Part shown: positions 25,913 through 34,058 of the stretch, piece after piece | How positions within the stretch are numbered: position 1 is the stretch's first letter | Layout: every line of letters starts with the position of its first letter | Translations under genes and position numbers: made by a program | Assembly (NCBI GenBank): GCA_022827275.1 | Contig: JAJDTG010000011.1 | Coordinates: forward strand, 37,091 to 101,090 | Direction of reading: 5' to 3' | Length of the DNA stretch: 64,000 nt | Origin: Candidatus Dadabacteria bacterium | GTDB lineage: Bacteria; Desulfobacterota_D; UBA1144; Nemesobacterales; Nemesobacteraceae | Notes under the pieces: model-generated | The model's database searches: none | The model's input: only the letters and a program-made list of their open reading frames with translations | What the model was told of the DNA's origin: nothing

Positions 25913-26610
25913 GTACACTGACAAAGGGAATATCGGTGATCTTTTTCTTCTCGGTCTGCGGAATTGCTCTTTTCGCAATCGAGCCGTCGGAGCATCTCAC
26001 TGTGAAGGAGGTTGTCATCACGGGAAACGGCAAGATAAGTTCTTCGGAAATCATAAAACGTTCCGGAATAAGAGCCGGGACAACATCCATGCTGTTTCCC
26101 GCTTCCAAAGCAAAGCAGGGAATCCTTGAGAATCCATGGGTAAGCGAAGTACGGGTGAAGAAGCTTCTTCACGGGAAAATAAAAATTGAGATTTACGAAA
26201 ACGAGCCTTTCTGCATAGTAGCCCGTGAGGGAGTTGAACCACACTACATAAACGCAGAAGGAAGGGAACTAGGCACAGCCGAACCGTCGCAAGGTCTTGA
26301 TTTCCCGGTTATCTCAAGCAAGGAAAAGATCAGCCCGAGTCTCATGCTCCAAGCAATTGAAATTCTCAACCTCTCCAAGTCCAGTTCGGCTCTCGGCTGG
26401 TCGGAAATTTCCGAGATAGTGGTGGAAGAGAACTTCGGCATCAAACTCCTAACCCTTGACCGCAGATTCGTAACCTTCGGGAAAAACAACATGAAAAGCA
26501 AGTGGCACAAAGTTGAGAGAATAATAGTTCACTCACGCAAGAACAATCTGGTGGAAAAAGATATAGACATAAGTTCGGGTGACGTAGGTGTAATAGGCTA
26601 CGACTCCTAA
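25909..26610 (+). CDS. ftsQ: Cell division protein FtsQ
   Basis: FtsQ is a bitopic divisome protein that connects FtsL/FtsB to the rest of the machinery. The 233 residues have one N-terminal membrane helix (GISVIFFFSVCGIALFAI), then a POTRA domain starting LTVKEVVITGNGKISSSEI, then an FtsQ domain (NPWVSEVRVKK...KIKIEIYENEPF). The sequence is divergent, as usual for FtsQ; location between murB and ftsA supports the call. Confidence 0.88.
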   Translation: MSTLTKGISVIFFFSVCGIALFAIEPSEHLTVKEVVITGNGKISSSEIIKRSGIRAGTTSMLFPASKAKQGILENPWVSEVRVKKLLHGKIKIEIYENEPFCIVAREGVEPHYINAEGRELGTAEPSQGLDFPVISSKEKISPSLMLQAIEILNLSKSSSALGWSEISEIVVEENFGIKLLTLDRRFVTFGKNNMKSKWHKVERIIVHSRKNNLVEKDIDISSGDVGVIGYDS

Positions 26611-26619
26611 CATCATCAA

Positions 26620-27858
26620 ATGGCACAGAAAAGAAACAGTTCACTACCGATAGTTGGTCTCGACATAGGAACGACGAAAGTCTCCGTAGTTGTTGGAGAA
26701 TCCGACTTAAATGGCGATATCGAAATAATCGGCGTCGGCAACCATCCCTCCCACGGGCTCAAAAGGGGAGTGGTGGTCAACATAGAGAAAACTGTGGACT
26801 CCATACAGAACGCGGTCGAGAAAGCCGAACACATGTCCGGACATGAGATAAATGAGGTCATAGTAGGAATAGCCGGCGGACATATAAAGGGAATGAACGG
26901 GCACGGAATGGTCACTCTGCGGGAAAAAGAGGTGACTCACAAAGATATCGATAGAGTCATAGAATCGGCAAACGCCCTTCTGATTCCGGCGGAAAGGGAA
27001 ATTATTCACGCCATCCCACAGGACTACACGGTTGACAGGGAAAGCGGCATAAATGATCCGGTGGGGATCCACGGCTTAAAACTTGAGGCAAACGTCCACG
27101 TAGTCACGGGAGATGTGACCGCGGCCCGAAACATCATAAAATGCATAGAGATGTCGGGAATGACTTCCATTGACATGGTAATTGAGCAAATAGCTTCAAG
27201 CGAGGCGGTTCTTACACATGACGAGAGGGAGATCGGGGTAGTGATGATAGATTTCGGAGGAGGCACCTGCGATATAGCGGTGTTTATGAACGGGAGCATC
27301 AAGTATACCGAAAGCATCACTCTCGGGGGAGATCATCTCGACAGGGATATTGCGTTCGGACTCTCGGTACCGCTTCCTGAGGCAAGAAAGCTCAAAGAAA
27401 ATCACGGCGTAGCCACCCCCAAGTCGAATGAAATGATGAGCGACGAGAGAATAGAGGTAAAAAGTGCTTCGGGACATGAGCCCAAGCGTATTCTGAAGAA
27501 AGACCTCTCGACGATAATCCAACTGAGAATGGAGGAAATCTTTACACTGATAAAAAAAGAGTTCTTAAAGCAGGGGTTCATAGGCATGCTCCCGGCAGGA
27601 GTGGTGCTCACGGGAGGAAGCAGCAAGATGCAGGAGATGGCGACTCTTGCGGAGCGGGTACTCGACATGCCGGTTCGCATCGGCATACCCCGCGACGTAA
27701 GCGGTCTCACGGATATTATCACCGACCCCATTTACTCAACTGGAGTGGGATTGGTCAAATACGCAAGTTTGAATAAAGAACCCGGAGTTCCGGCAGGAGT
27801 GCTGACGCAGAAAAATGTTTTTACGAGAATGAAAGGCTGGTTTAACGAATTTTTTTAA
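26620..27858 (+). CDS. ftsA: Cell division protein FtsA
   Basis: FtsA is the actin-like protein that tethers FtsZ to the membrane. The 412-residue protein shows phosphate-1 motif GLDIGTTKVSVVVG (14-27), IIHAIPQDYTVD, the phosphate-2 region VMIDFGGGTCDIAVF, and GVVLTGGSSKM. A C-terminal amphipathic tail (FTRMKGWFNEFF) fits the membrane-targeting helix. Its ATG has no evident Shine-Dalgarno (ACATCATCAA precedes it), so translation probably depends on coupling or on other signals. Confidence 0.95.
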   Translation: MAQKRNSSLPIVGLDIGTTKVSVVVGESDLNGDIEIIGVGNHPSHGLKRGVVVNIEKTVDSIQNAVEKAEHMSGHEINEVIVGIAGGHIKGMNGHGMVTLREKEVTHKDIDRVIESANALLIPAEREIIHAIPQDYTVDRESGINDPVGIHGLKLEANVHVVTGDVTAARNIIKCIEMSGMTSIDMVIEQIASSEAVLTHDEREIGVVMIDFGGGTCDIAVFMNGSIKYTESITLGGDHLDRDIAFGLSVPLPEARKLKENHGVATPKSNEMMSDERIEVKSASGHEPKRILKKDLSTIIQLRMEEIFTLIKKEFLKQGFIGMLPAGVVLTGGSSKMQEMATLAERVLDMPVRIGIPRDVSGLTDIITDPIYSTGVGLVKYASLNKEPGVPAGVLTQKNVFTRMKGWFNEFF

Positions 27859-27886
27859 GGAGAAATCCAACTGGAGGGTAACCACA

Positions 27887-28963
27887 ATGGCAAGTTTTAG
27901 GATTGAGAATGTTGATAATGGCTTCAACAGAGCCAGAATCAAGGTTGTAGGAACAGGTGGCGCGGGCGGAAACGCCGTCAACACCATGATAAGCAAGGGG
28001 CTTAAAGAAGTGGAGTTCGTCGCCGTAAACACGGATTTTCAGGATTTAAGCAAATCGCTGGCACCGATGCAGCTCCAAATAGGAGAAAGTATATCGAGGG
28101 GTCTCGGTTCCGGGGGGAATCCCCAGATCGCAAAGGAAGCTGCTCTTGAGGACCGCGATAAGATAAGTGAGGTTCTCGGAGAAGCCGATATGGTTTTCAT
28201 AACCGCGGGAATGGGAGGCGGAACCGGCACGGGTGTTTCTCCCGTAATCGCCCAAGTATGCAAGGAGAAAGATATTCTCACCGTGGCTATAGTCACAAAA
28301 CCCTTTGAATTTGAGGGAGTTGCAAGAAGGGAAAACGCCTATTACGGAATCGAGGAACTGGACAAGCACGTAGACACGCTGATCGTGATCCCTAACGACA
28401 AGCTCGCGGCTATACACAAGGTCAGTATTCTCGACGCTTTTCGCCAGGCAGACGAAGTTCTTTACCAGGCTGTAAAGGGAATTTCGGACATCGTTACGGG
28501 AACCGGATACATCAACGTCGATTTTGCCGACGTGAAAAGCATAATGTCGAACCACGGAGGGAAATCCCTTATGAGTTCTGGATTCGCACAGGGTCCGAAC
28601 CGAGCGACTCAGGCAGCGCAGATGGCCATAACAAGTCCTCTTCTCGAGGACGTCTCCATTGCCGGAGCCAAGGGAATACTGATGAATGTGACGGCTTCTG
28701 AGGACTTCGGGATCGAAGAACTGAACGAAGCATGCAACCACGTGAGGGAGAGAGCAAACGGCGATATTGATCTGGTTTTCGGTCTTGTCTTCGATGAAAA
28801 GGCCAAGGATTTCGTAAGAATCACCGTGGTCGCAACTGGAATAGAAAATTACATCGATAAAAGGGTGTCCGATATAATTTCGGAACAGCCGTACAGCCCC
28901 GATATGCAGGAAGATCTCGACATCCCGACTTTTGTCAGAAAAAGAGAAAGTATCGCCCGCTGA
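27887..28963 (+). CDS. ftsZ: Cell division GTPase FtsZ
   Basis: FtsZ polymerises into the cytokinetic ring. The 358-residue tubulin-like protein has the nucleotide loop GTGGAGGNAVN (near 22-32), the tubulin signature GGGTGTGVSP (near 111-120), the T7-loop region, and a conserved C-terminal peptide (DLDIPTFVRKRES) that binds FtsA. The linker to that peptide is short. The ATG follows a strong TGGAGGGT Shine-Dalgarno, so translation may exceed that of ftsA. It is the last gene of the cluster and faces rsfS, with a strong hairpin just past the stop. Confidence 0.97.
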   Translation: MASFRIENVDNGFNRARIKVVGTGGAGGNAVNTMISKGLKEVEFVAVNTDFQDLSKSLAPMQLQIGESISRGLGSGGNPQIAKEAALEDRDKISEVLGEADMVFITAGMGGGTGTGVSPVIAQVCKEKDILTVAIVTKPFEFEGVARRENAYYGIEELDKHVDTLIVIPNDKLAAIHKVSILDAFRQADEVLYQAVKGISDIVTGTGYINVDFADVKSIMSNHGGKSLMSSGFAQGPNRATQAAQMAITSPLLEDVSIAGAKGILMNVTASEDFGIEELNEACNHVRERANGDIDLVFGLVFDEKAKDFVRITVVATGIENYIDKRVSDIISEQPYSPDMQEDLDIPTFVRKRESIAR

Positions 28964-28980
28964 GAACGCACCAGGCGGCG

Positions 28981-29331
28981 TCAGACAACCTCGGACCTGC
29001 CTTCCTCAAGGAACGGCAGGTCCACCCTCGGGGCATCGATCCAGAGTCCCTCAATGTCGTAGAATTCCCTGACGGGCCGGTAGAATACATGGAGAACCAC
29101 GTCTACTAGGTCAAGCAGCACCCACCTGCCCTCCGAGACGCCTTCGGTTCCGAATACTTTTATCCCGCGTTTTTTAAGTTCTCGCTCAACGCTCTCCACT
29201 ATGGTCCGCACTCCCCTGTCGGAGTTCGCGCTGCACACAACGAAATAATCCGCCACGTCGCTTTTTTCCCTGATTTCCAGAATAACTGGATCTTCCGCCT
29301 TCTTTTCCCAAGCGGCGCGTGCGACAAACAA
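28981..29331 (-). CDS. rsfS: Ribosomal silencing factor RsfS
   Basis: RsfS binds ribosomal protein L14 and blocks subunit joining during starvation. Family segments are KKAEDPVILEIREKSDVADYFVV (given for its ADYFV core), SDRGVRTI and W-x-L-L-D-x-x-D-V-V-x-H-x-F near the C-terminus. The given start is a TTG (29331), but the family-typical residues PREKAL lie just upstream in the same frame. The frame there has no ATG, GTG or TTG. It does have an ATA at 29352 five bases after GGAGGAG, overlapping the nadD stop. The true N-terminus is therefore uncertain. Confidence 0.88.
   Translation of the reverse strand: MFVARAAWEKKAEDPVILEIREKSDVADYFVVCSANSDRGVRTIVESVERELKKRGIKVFGTEGVSEGRWVLLDLVDVVLHVFYRPVREFYDIEGLWIDAPRVDLPFLEEGRSEVV
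28993..29023. terminator. Strong hairpin downstream of ftsZ, inside the rsfS 3' end
   Basis: GGACCTGCC pairs with GGCAGGTCC (9 bp), continued by TTCC-TCAA-GGAA with a single bulged C, giving about 13 pairs closed by a tetraloop. It begins 29 bases after the ftsZ stop on the plus strand and lies within the last codons of rsfS on the minus strand. There is no T-run, so it is either a 3'-end stabiliser or a Rho-assisted end; classic intrinsic termination is not supported. Confidence 0.5.
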
Positions 29332-29348
29332 GGCTTTTTCCCTGGGTT

Positions 29349-30014
29349 CTATTGTTTCTCCTCCAGCTGGTAAAGGCCGTTTTCCGCTATGTATTCCTCC
29401 ACTTCGGACGCGACCAGGTACCTGAGGGAGCTGCCATGGCGCGCAAGGTTCCTGATCTCCGTGGATGAAACCCTTATACCGGCGATATCTACGAAAAACA
29501 GCTCATTTGAGCTTTTGTGAGCAAAAACATCCATACCCCTGTCACTATAAGAATATCGAAAGTCGTTTTCGAGGGCAAGAGGAATCGGACCGGTAGAGTC
29601 GGCAAGATCGTAGCCGGGGCGGCGAAAAACGACAAAACTTGAGTAGTTGAAAAGTTCCGCGAAATCTTTCCACGTGTCTATTTCCATGAAAAGTTCGCAA
29701 CCCATTATGAAATAATATCCGTTTTCCGGACCGCTTTGCTTAAGCGACCGGAGCGTATCGATAGTGTAGGAAGGAGGTTCTCTGCGAAGTTCCATGTCGG
29801 AAACCCTGAAACGGGGATTGCCTTTCACTGAGATGTTAAGCATATTGAGCCTGTGAGATGAGGAAGCCATGGTTTCTGAGCTTTTATGGGGAGAAACGAG
29901 AGTCGGAATGAAAACCACCTCGTCAAGCTCCAGTTTTTCGCTTATCTCCTCAGCGGCTCTCAGGTGACCCGAGTGCACGGGATCAAACGAACCGCCAATC
30001 AGTCCTATCCTCAT
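29349..30014 (-). CDS. nadD: Nicotinate-nucleotide adenylyltransferase
   Basis: NadD adenylylates nicotinate mononucleotide to deamido-NAD in NAD synthesis. The 221 residues show the nucleotidyltransferase motif GGSFDPVHSGHL (7-18), FIPTLVSPHK, the SYTIDTL segment, and the C-terminal ISSTEIR-type motif (RVSSTEIRNL). It overlaps ribD by four bases and is followed by rsfS, the common nadD-rsfS pairing. Confidence 0.95.
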   Translation of the reverse strand: MRIGLIGGSFDPVHSGHLRAAEEISEKLELDEVVFIPTLVSPHKSSETMASSSHRLNMLNISVKGNPRFRVSDMELRREPPSYTIDTLRSLKQSGPENGYYFIMGCELFMEIDTWKDFAELFNYSSFVVFRRPGYDLADSTGPIPLALENDFRYSYSDRGMDVFAHKSSNELFFVDIAGIRVSSTEIRNLARHGSSLRYLVASEVEEYIAENGLYQLEEKQ

Positions 30015-31120
30015 ATGTAACCCTCCACCATCACTTCATCGCCGAACCTTCTGACCTTAATATTCTTGATATTGATCGCTTCCTCAATCGATTGCTTTCC
30101 AAGGTCCCCAATCATGCTTACCCCTTCACCGCCGATAATTTTGGGCGCATAAAAGAAAACCACCTTGTCAACCAAGCCCTCGTGGAGAAAACAGGCCCCC
30201 ACCCTGCTTCCACCTTCAATCAGAACTCCGCACATTCCCATGGAGCCAAGCTCGCGAAGAAGGTCCGCGGCAGGGACACGGCCCGTGGAATCAGATTCTA
30301 ATCTCAAGATCTCGGCACCGAGCTCGCGAAGCCCCTTTTCCTCAACAGAACCTGCAGCCTCCGTAGTGGCTATTATCGAGCGGGAATGAGTGCTGAAAAT
30401 CTTCGCTTCGGGTGAAATACGAAGCTTCGAATCCATAATCACCGGAACCGGCTGGCGCACGATCCCCCCGACTAGGCGGACGTCAAGTCCCGGATCGTCC
30501 TCAAGTACCGTGTTTATCCCGACAATTACTGCGTCCACCTTCTTTCTAAGGCGATGGGCCATTTTCCTCTGCCTTACGCTCCCTATCCACTTGGAATCAC
30601 CTGTTGCGGAAGCTATCTTACCGTCAATGGTCGAGGCGGATTTCAAGGTTACGAAGGGAAGTCCCGAAACGACGTGCTTGTTGAAAAACTCGTTTATTTC
30701 CGCACATTCCCTCTCAAGCACCCCTGTTCTCACTGCTATCCCATTCTCGCGGAGCTTGGCCACCCCTTCTCCGCTTACTTTCGGGTTAGGATCAATGGTT
30801 CCCACAACAACATCTGATATGCCCGAGGCGATTATGGCATCAGTACAGGGAGGAGTAAGCTTCTCGGTATGACAGCAGGGTTCAAGCGTTACGTAAAGCG
30901 TGGCACCTTTAAGAGAATTTCCTTTTCTGGCGGCATCGAGGAACGCTTCTATTTCTGCATGTGGAGATCCAGCTTTTTTATGATAACCGCGACCCACGAT
31001 GCGTCCCCCAAATACGCAAACGGCACCGACCATGGGATTGGGACTGGTGCACCCTTCTCCCCTGAGGGCAAGCCTCAGGGCTTTTTTCATAAACTCCCTG
31101 TCATCTCGAGCGGGCATCAA
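30011..31120 (-). CDS. ribD: Riboflavin deaminase/reductase
   Basis: RibD carries out the deamination and then the reduction of the early pyrimidine intermediate in riboflavin synthesis. The 369-residue protein has an N-terminal zinc deaminase domain with SPNPMVGAV, HAE (about 54-56) and PCCH...C ligands. A C-terminal NADPH reductase domain follows (LKSASTIDGKIA; VDAVIVGINTVLEDDP; VLIEGGSRV). Length is standard. It overlaps nadD by four bases and begins five bases after ftsY ends, placing it in one minus-strand operon. No other riboflavin genes lie beside it. Confidence 0.95.
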   Translation of the reverse strand: MMPARDDREFMKKALRLALRGEGCTSPNPMVGAVCVFGGRIVGRGYHKKAGSPHAEIEAFLDAARKGNSLKGATLYVTLEPCCHTEKLTPPCTDAIIASGISDVVVGTIDPNPKVSGEGVAKLRENGIAVRTGVLERECAEINEFFNKHVVSGLPFVTLKSASTIDGKIASATGDSKWIGSVRQRKMAHRLRKKVDAVIVGINTVLEDDPGLDVRLVGGIVRQPVPVIMDSKLRISPEAKIFSTHSRSIIATTEAAGSVEEKGLRELGAEILRLESDSTGRVPAADLLRELGSMGMCGVLIEGGSRVGACFLHEGLVDKVVFFYAPKIIGGEGVSMIGDLGKQSIEEAINIKNIKVRRFGDEVMVEGYI

Positions 31121-31125
31121 AAAAC

Positions 31126-32541
31126 CTAGTGCAAAGCCTCCTTGTCCGATGTGAAAAGCGCCTTTGTGAACTGTTCGGCGTCAAATTCGCGCAGGTCCCC
31201 AAGACCTTCCCCAACTCCTATGTATTTCACAGGAAGACCTAACTGTTCCGCTATCGCCACTATTATTCCTCCTTTGGCGGTTCCATCTAGCTTGGTAAGC
31301 ACTATACCTGTCACCCCAATTGCCTCGCCAAAAACTCGAGCCTGTTCCACAGCGTTCTGTCCAGTAGTGGCATCAACGACAAGGAGAGTTTCATGTGGGG
31401 CTCCTTCGAGTTCACGGGCAACCACTCTTCTCAACTTCTTGAGTTCGTCCATAAGCCCCGTTTTTGTGTGAACCCGCCCTGCGGTATCTATTATAAGCAA
31501 GTCAATACCTCTTGAAACTGACGCCTTTACCGCATCGTAAGCTACGGCTGATGGGTCTGCCCCTGTCTGGCCGCGAAGAAAATCGCTTCCCACCCGTTCT
31601 GCCCACACTCCGAGCTGTTCAACCGCAGCAGCCCTGAACGTGTCGGCGGCGGCAACCATTACTTTTTTTTCTTCCTGCATGAACCTGTTGGCAATTTTCC
31701 CTATGGAAGTAGTTTTTCCGACGCCGTTAACTCCCGCCACCATGAAAACCGTCGGCTTGGCGGAAAGCTCAGCCACCGGACTTTCGACTTCCCTTAGAAT
31801 ATCGAGGACCTCTTTTTCAAGAAGGGTTTTTATTTTCTCCATGTCTCCGCTACCCCCCGCCCCAACTGCGGACGAGACTTTCTCTCGCAGTTTTGCGGTG
31901 GTCGCAACTCCCATATCCGACATTATGAGTATCTCCTCGAACTCATCCCAAGCTGCATCATCAATCTTCCCAGATGAAAAAACATGCTCAAGATTCTGCA
32001 GAATCCCCCTGCGAGTCTTGGAAAGTCCGAGGCTCAGCCTCGAGAAGAAATCCCCCTCCGTATCATCTTCTTTATCTTCCGCAACAACTTCCTCCTCCGG
32101 CTCTTCGGGAACCTCGGTTTCTTCCGGTTCCTCTTCAGCTTTCGGTTCTTCCGGTTCAGTTTCCGTCTCTTCAGGGGGAACCGGTTCTTTGCGGATCTCG
32201 ATCGTTTCAGCCGCAGATACTGGATCCGTAGGCGGCACCGCAATCTCTTTTTCTTCCGCCGCTACGGGTTCGGGCGCGGCAAACTGAGATTCAGGTACAG
32301 GTTCGGCAACTTGCACGGGCGGAGCTTCCGGGGCTGGGGGCTCGGGAGGCGAATCCACCTCCTCGGGTTCAGCGGAAACTGCCTCGGGCGGCTCCTGTAC
32401 CCCGGTCTCCGGCGAAACTTCTTTTTTCCTGAAGAGAAAATAAACCGCCGCAAGTACGGCGACCGCTACCGCGACCGGGATTGCAATCTCCAGATCGATA
32501 TGGGTTTCAAGTGCCGATAAAAGTTCAGTAGCCTCTTTCAT
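31126..32541 (-). CDS. ftsY: Signal recognition particle receptor FtsY
   Basis: FtsY is the GTPase receptor for SRP at the membrane and docks with Ffh, encoded at 48.1-49.4 kb. The 471 residues have an N-terminal helix that could span the membrane (IAIPVAVAVAVLAAVYFLF) followed by RKKE. A long acidic Pro/Glu-rich A domain comes next (about 40-155). The NG domain shows GVNGVGKTTSIGK (G1), DTFRAAAVEQL, DTAGR (G3), TKLDGTAKGG (G4 region) and GVGEGLGDL near the end. The membrane helix is an elaboration compared with E. coli FtsY. It overlaps the upstream gene by four bases. Confidence 0.95.
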   Translation of the reverse strand: MKEATELLSALETHIDLEIAIPVAVAVAVLAAVYFLFRKKEVSPETGVQEPPEAVSAEPEEVDSPPEPPAPEAPPVQVAEPVPESQFAAPEPVAAEEKEIAVPPTDPVSAAETIEIRKEPVPPEETETEPEEPKAEEEPEETEVPEEPEEEVVAEDKEDDTEGDFFSRLSLGLSKTRRGILQNLEHVFSSGKIDDAAWDEFEEILIMSDMGVATTAKLREKVSSAVGAGGSGDMEKIKTLLEKEVLDILREVESPVAELSAKPTVFMVAGVNGVGKTTSIGKIANRFMQEEKKVMVAAADTFRAAAVEQLGVWAERVGSDFLRGQTGADPSAVAYDAVKASVSRGIDLLIIDTAGRVHTKTGLMDELKKLRRVVARELEGAPHETLLVVDATTGQNAVEQARVFGEAIGVTGIVLTKLDGTAKGGIIVAIAEQLGLPVKYIGVGEGLGDLREFDAEQFTKALFTSDKEALH

Positions 32542-33257
32542 ATGGCCTGTCCGGTTGAAAACAGTTTTTTGCCTATAAAAAACGGTCCCAGGCTTTCAAG
32601 GTACCTTGAAGTCTGCTGCGTCTTTCTCATTCTCTCCACCAGTGCGGAGAGCGGATAGAGATCTCTGCCCAGAATCCCTATCACGAAATCATTGTCGTTT
32701 TTGTCAAGACCGTGGCTTGCAAGACGGATGTCCTTTGCGTACCCCGCATCCCCGAACTGAAACCCTATCTTGCCGTGTTCCCCAAGAACGGCCCTCTGCT
32801 CCTCGGGTGCGAGGGTTTCAAAAGCCTTCGCCCTCCTGAGCGGATACCAGATGGCCCACACAAGTTCCGGGTCAAAAATTTTCAGTTTCGGGCCTGAAAT
32901 AAGTGTTCTTTCGAGGTCTTTTTCGTAACCGAGCGAGTAAGTCCTTCCAAGCATCGTGTACTCAGGCTTCGGCTTAAGTCGGGCAAAAGAGGAGTCGGAG
33001 AGGAATCGCCTGAGTTCCGTAACGAAAAATTCGGGGGTCTCGCTCATGGTCAAAAGGCCCACCCCTTTGTAATCATTCATGTCCGAATAAAGAACCGCTG
33101 CTAAAGAAGAATTTTCAAGATCGCTAATCAAGAGGGATTCAGACACGGGGTCAATGCCCCCGAAGCCCAGAAACTGCACAAAGAGCCTTCTGTCAAGAGA
33201 TTCCTCTCCTCTTCCTTTCTCGCTTAAGTCAAGTTGATTGTCTGTGGGTTTGCTCAT
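32538..33257 (-). CDS. hemQ: Chlorite dismutase-family protein, probable coproheme decarboxylase
   Basis: The 239-residue protein matches the HemQ/Cld family. Tyr138 in WYPLRRAKAF aligns with the catalytic tyrosine region of HemQ (YP motif). His161 in GEHGKIGFQFGD corresponds to the proximal heme ligand region of HemQ. The C-terminal TSRYLESLGPFFIGK is the family end motif. HemQ converts coproheme III to heme b in the coproporphyrin-dependent pathway; a peroxidase-like family role cannot be excluded. It is the first gene before ftsY-ribD-nadD-rsfS and overlaps ftsY by four bases. No other heme genes are in view. Confidence 0.72.
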   Translation of the reverse strand: MSKPTDNQLDLSEKGRGEESLDRRLFVQFLGFGGIDPVSESLLISDLENSSLAAVLYSDMNDYKGVGLLTMSETPEFFVTELRRFLSDSSFARLKPKPEYTMLGRTYSLGYEKDLERTLISGPKLKIFDPELVWAIWYPLRRAKAFETLAPEEQRAVLGEHGKIGFQFGDAGYAKDIRLASHGLDKNDNDFVIGILGRDLYPLSALVERMRKTQQTSRYLESLGPFFIGKKLFSTGQAI

Positions 33258-33372
33258 ATTTTATCACCAGACTTAGGGCTTAATTATCTATGATTTAAGG
33301 GCCTAACTCAATGCGATAAATCTCAATCAAGTCGCTGTGGTATAGTATTATAGAGAAGAGAGGACGGGGGTA

Positions 33373-33852
33373 ATGCCGAATAAGCCCAGTTTTTCCGATT
33401 TAGCCTACAAGAACAAAAAGAAAGTAACCCGTAAACAGCGGTTCCTTGAAAAAATGGATGAGATCTTGCCGTGGAAACTGCTGCTTGAGCCTATACTAAG
33501 CAAATATCCGAAGTCGCGCAAGGGACGCCGACCTGTTCCGCCCAGGGTTATGCTGCGAATTTATCTGATGCAGCAATGGTACGGCTTGTCGGACCCGGCA
33601 ATGGAAGAAAGCCTTTATGATATTGAGTCCATGCGCCGTTTTGCCGGCGTGTCAATGCAGAGAATTCCGGACGAGACCACTATTTGCAAGTTCCGCCACT
33701 TTCTGCTGAGGCATCAAATGACCGAAGAGTTGCTCCATCTCACCAGGCAGTGCTTATCAGAACGCGGCTTAACGGTGAGTAAAGGCAAGATTACCGACCC
33801 CAGGGTACGCAGAGTCAGACGAAAAACCAGTGCAGGCAAACGCACGGGGTGA
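33373..33852 (+). pseudogene. IS5-family transposase remnant (N-terminal part)
   Basis: The first roughly 135 residues match the N-terminal half of IS5-type transposases: KKKVTRKQRFLEKMDEILPW, KGRRPVPPRVMLRIYLMQQWYGLSDPAMEESLYD (quoted only for its MLRIYxMQQWYxLSD core) and PDETTICKFRHFL. After VSKGKIT, where family members continue into the DDE catalytic core, the frame turns to unrelated basic residues and stops, so Asp/Asp/Glu are missing. The element is therefore a truncated, non-autonomous fragment. No clear terminal inverted repeat pair or target duplication was found. The 206 bases downstream to rho contain a GAAGGG/CCCTTC hairpin and no recognised gene. Confidence 0.75.
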
Positions 33853-34058
33853 TAAAGAAGGGAAAGCCACTACCCTTCCCCTTACAGATATATATTCCGG
33901 AACCAAATACAAAACAATTGTAAAGCACGACACAGATATTTACTTTCAGAAATTCCTCTTTCTTAACATCCAGACATTATCTTCAGTAAAAATATGAAGT
34001 CAGGGAAAGACGCAAAGATATAGAAGTTTTTCTAAATCGATTCAGACACCAGAACGTC

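Noticed and set aside
31640..32520. Ser-rich and Arg/Phe-rich plus-strand frames opposite ftsY
   Set aside because: They result from the Glu/Pro-rich repetitive codons of the FtsY A domain read in reverse.
33258..33330. TTAGGGCTTAA / TTAAGGGCCTAA imperfect palindrome as an IS end or terminator
   Set aside because: No matching copy is found on the other side of the transposase remnant and there is no T-run, so neither role can be supported.
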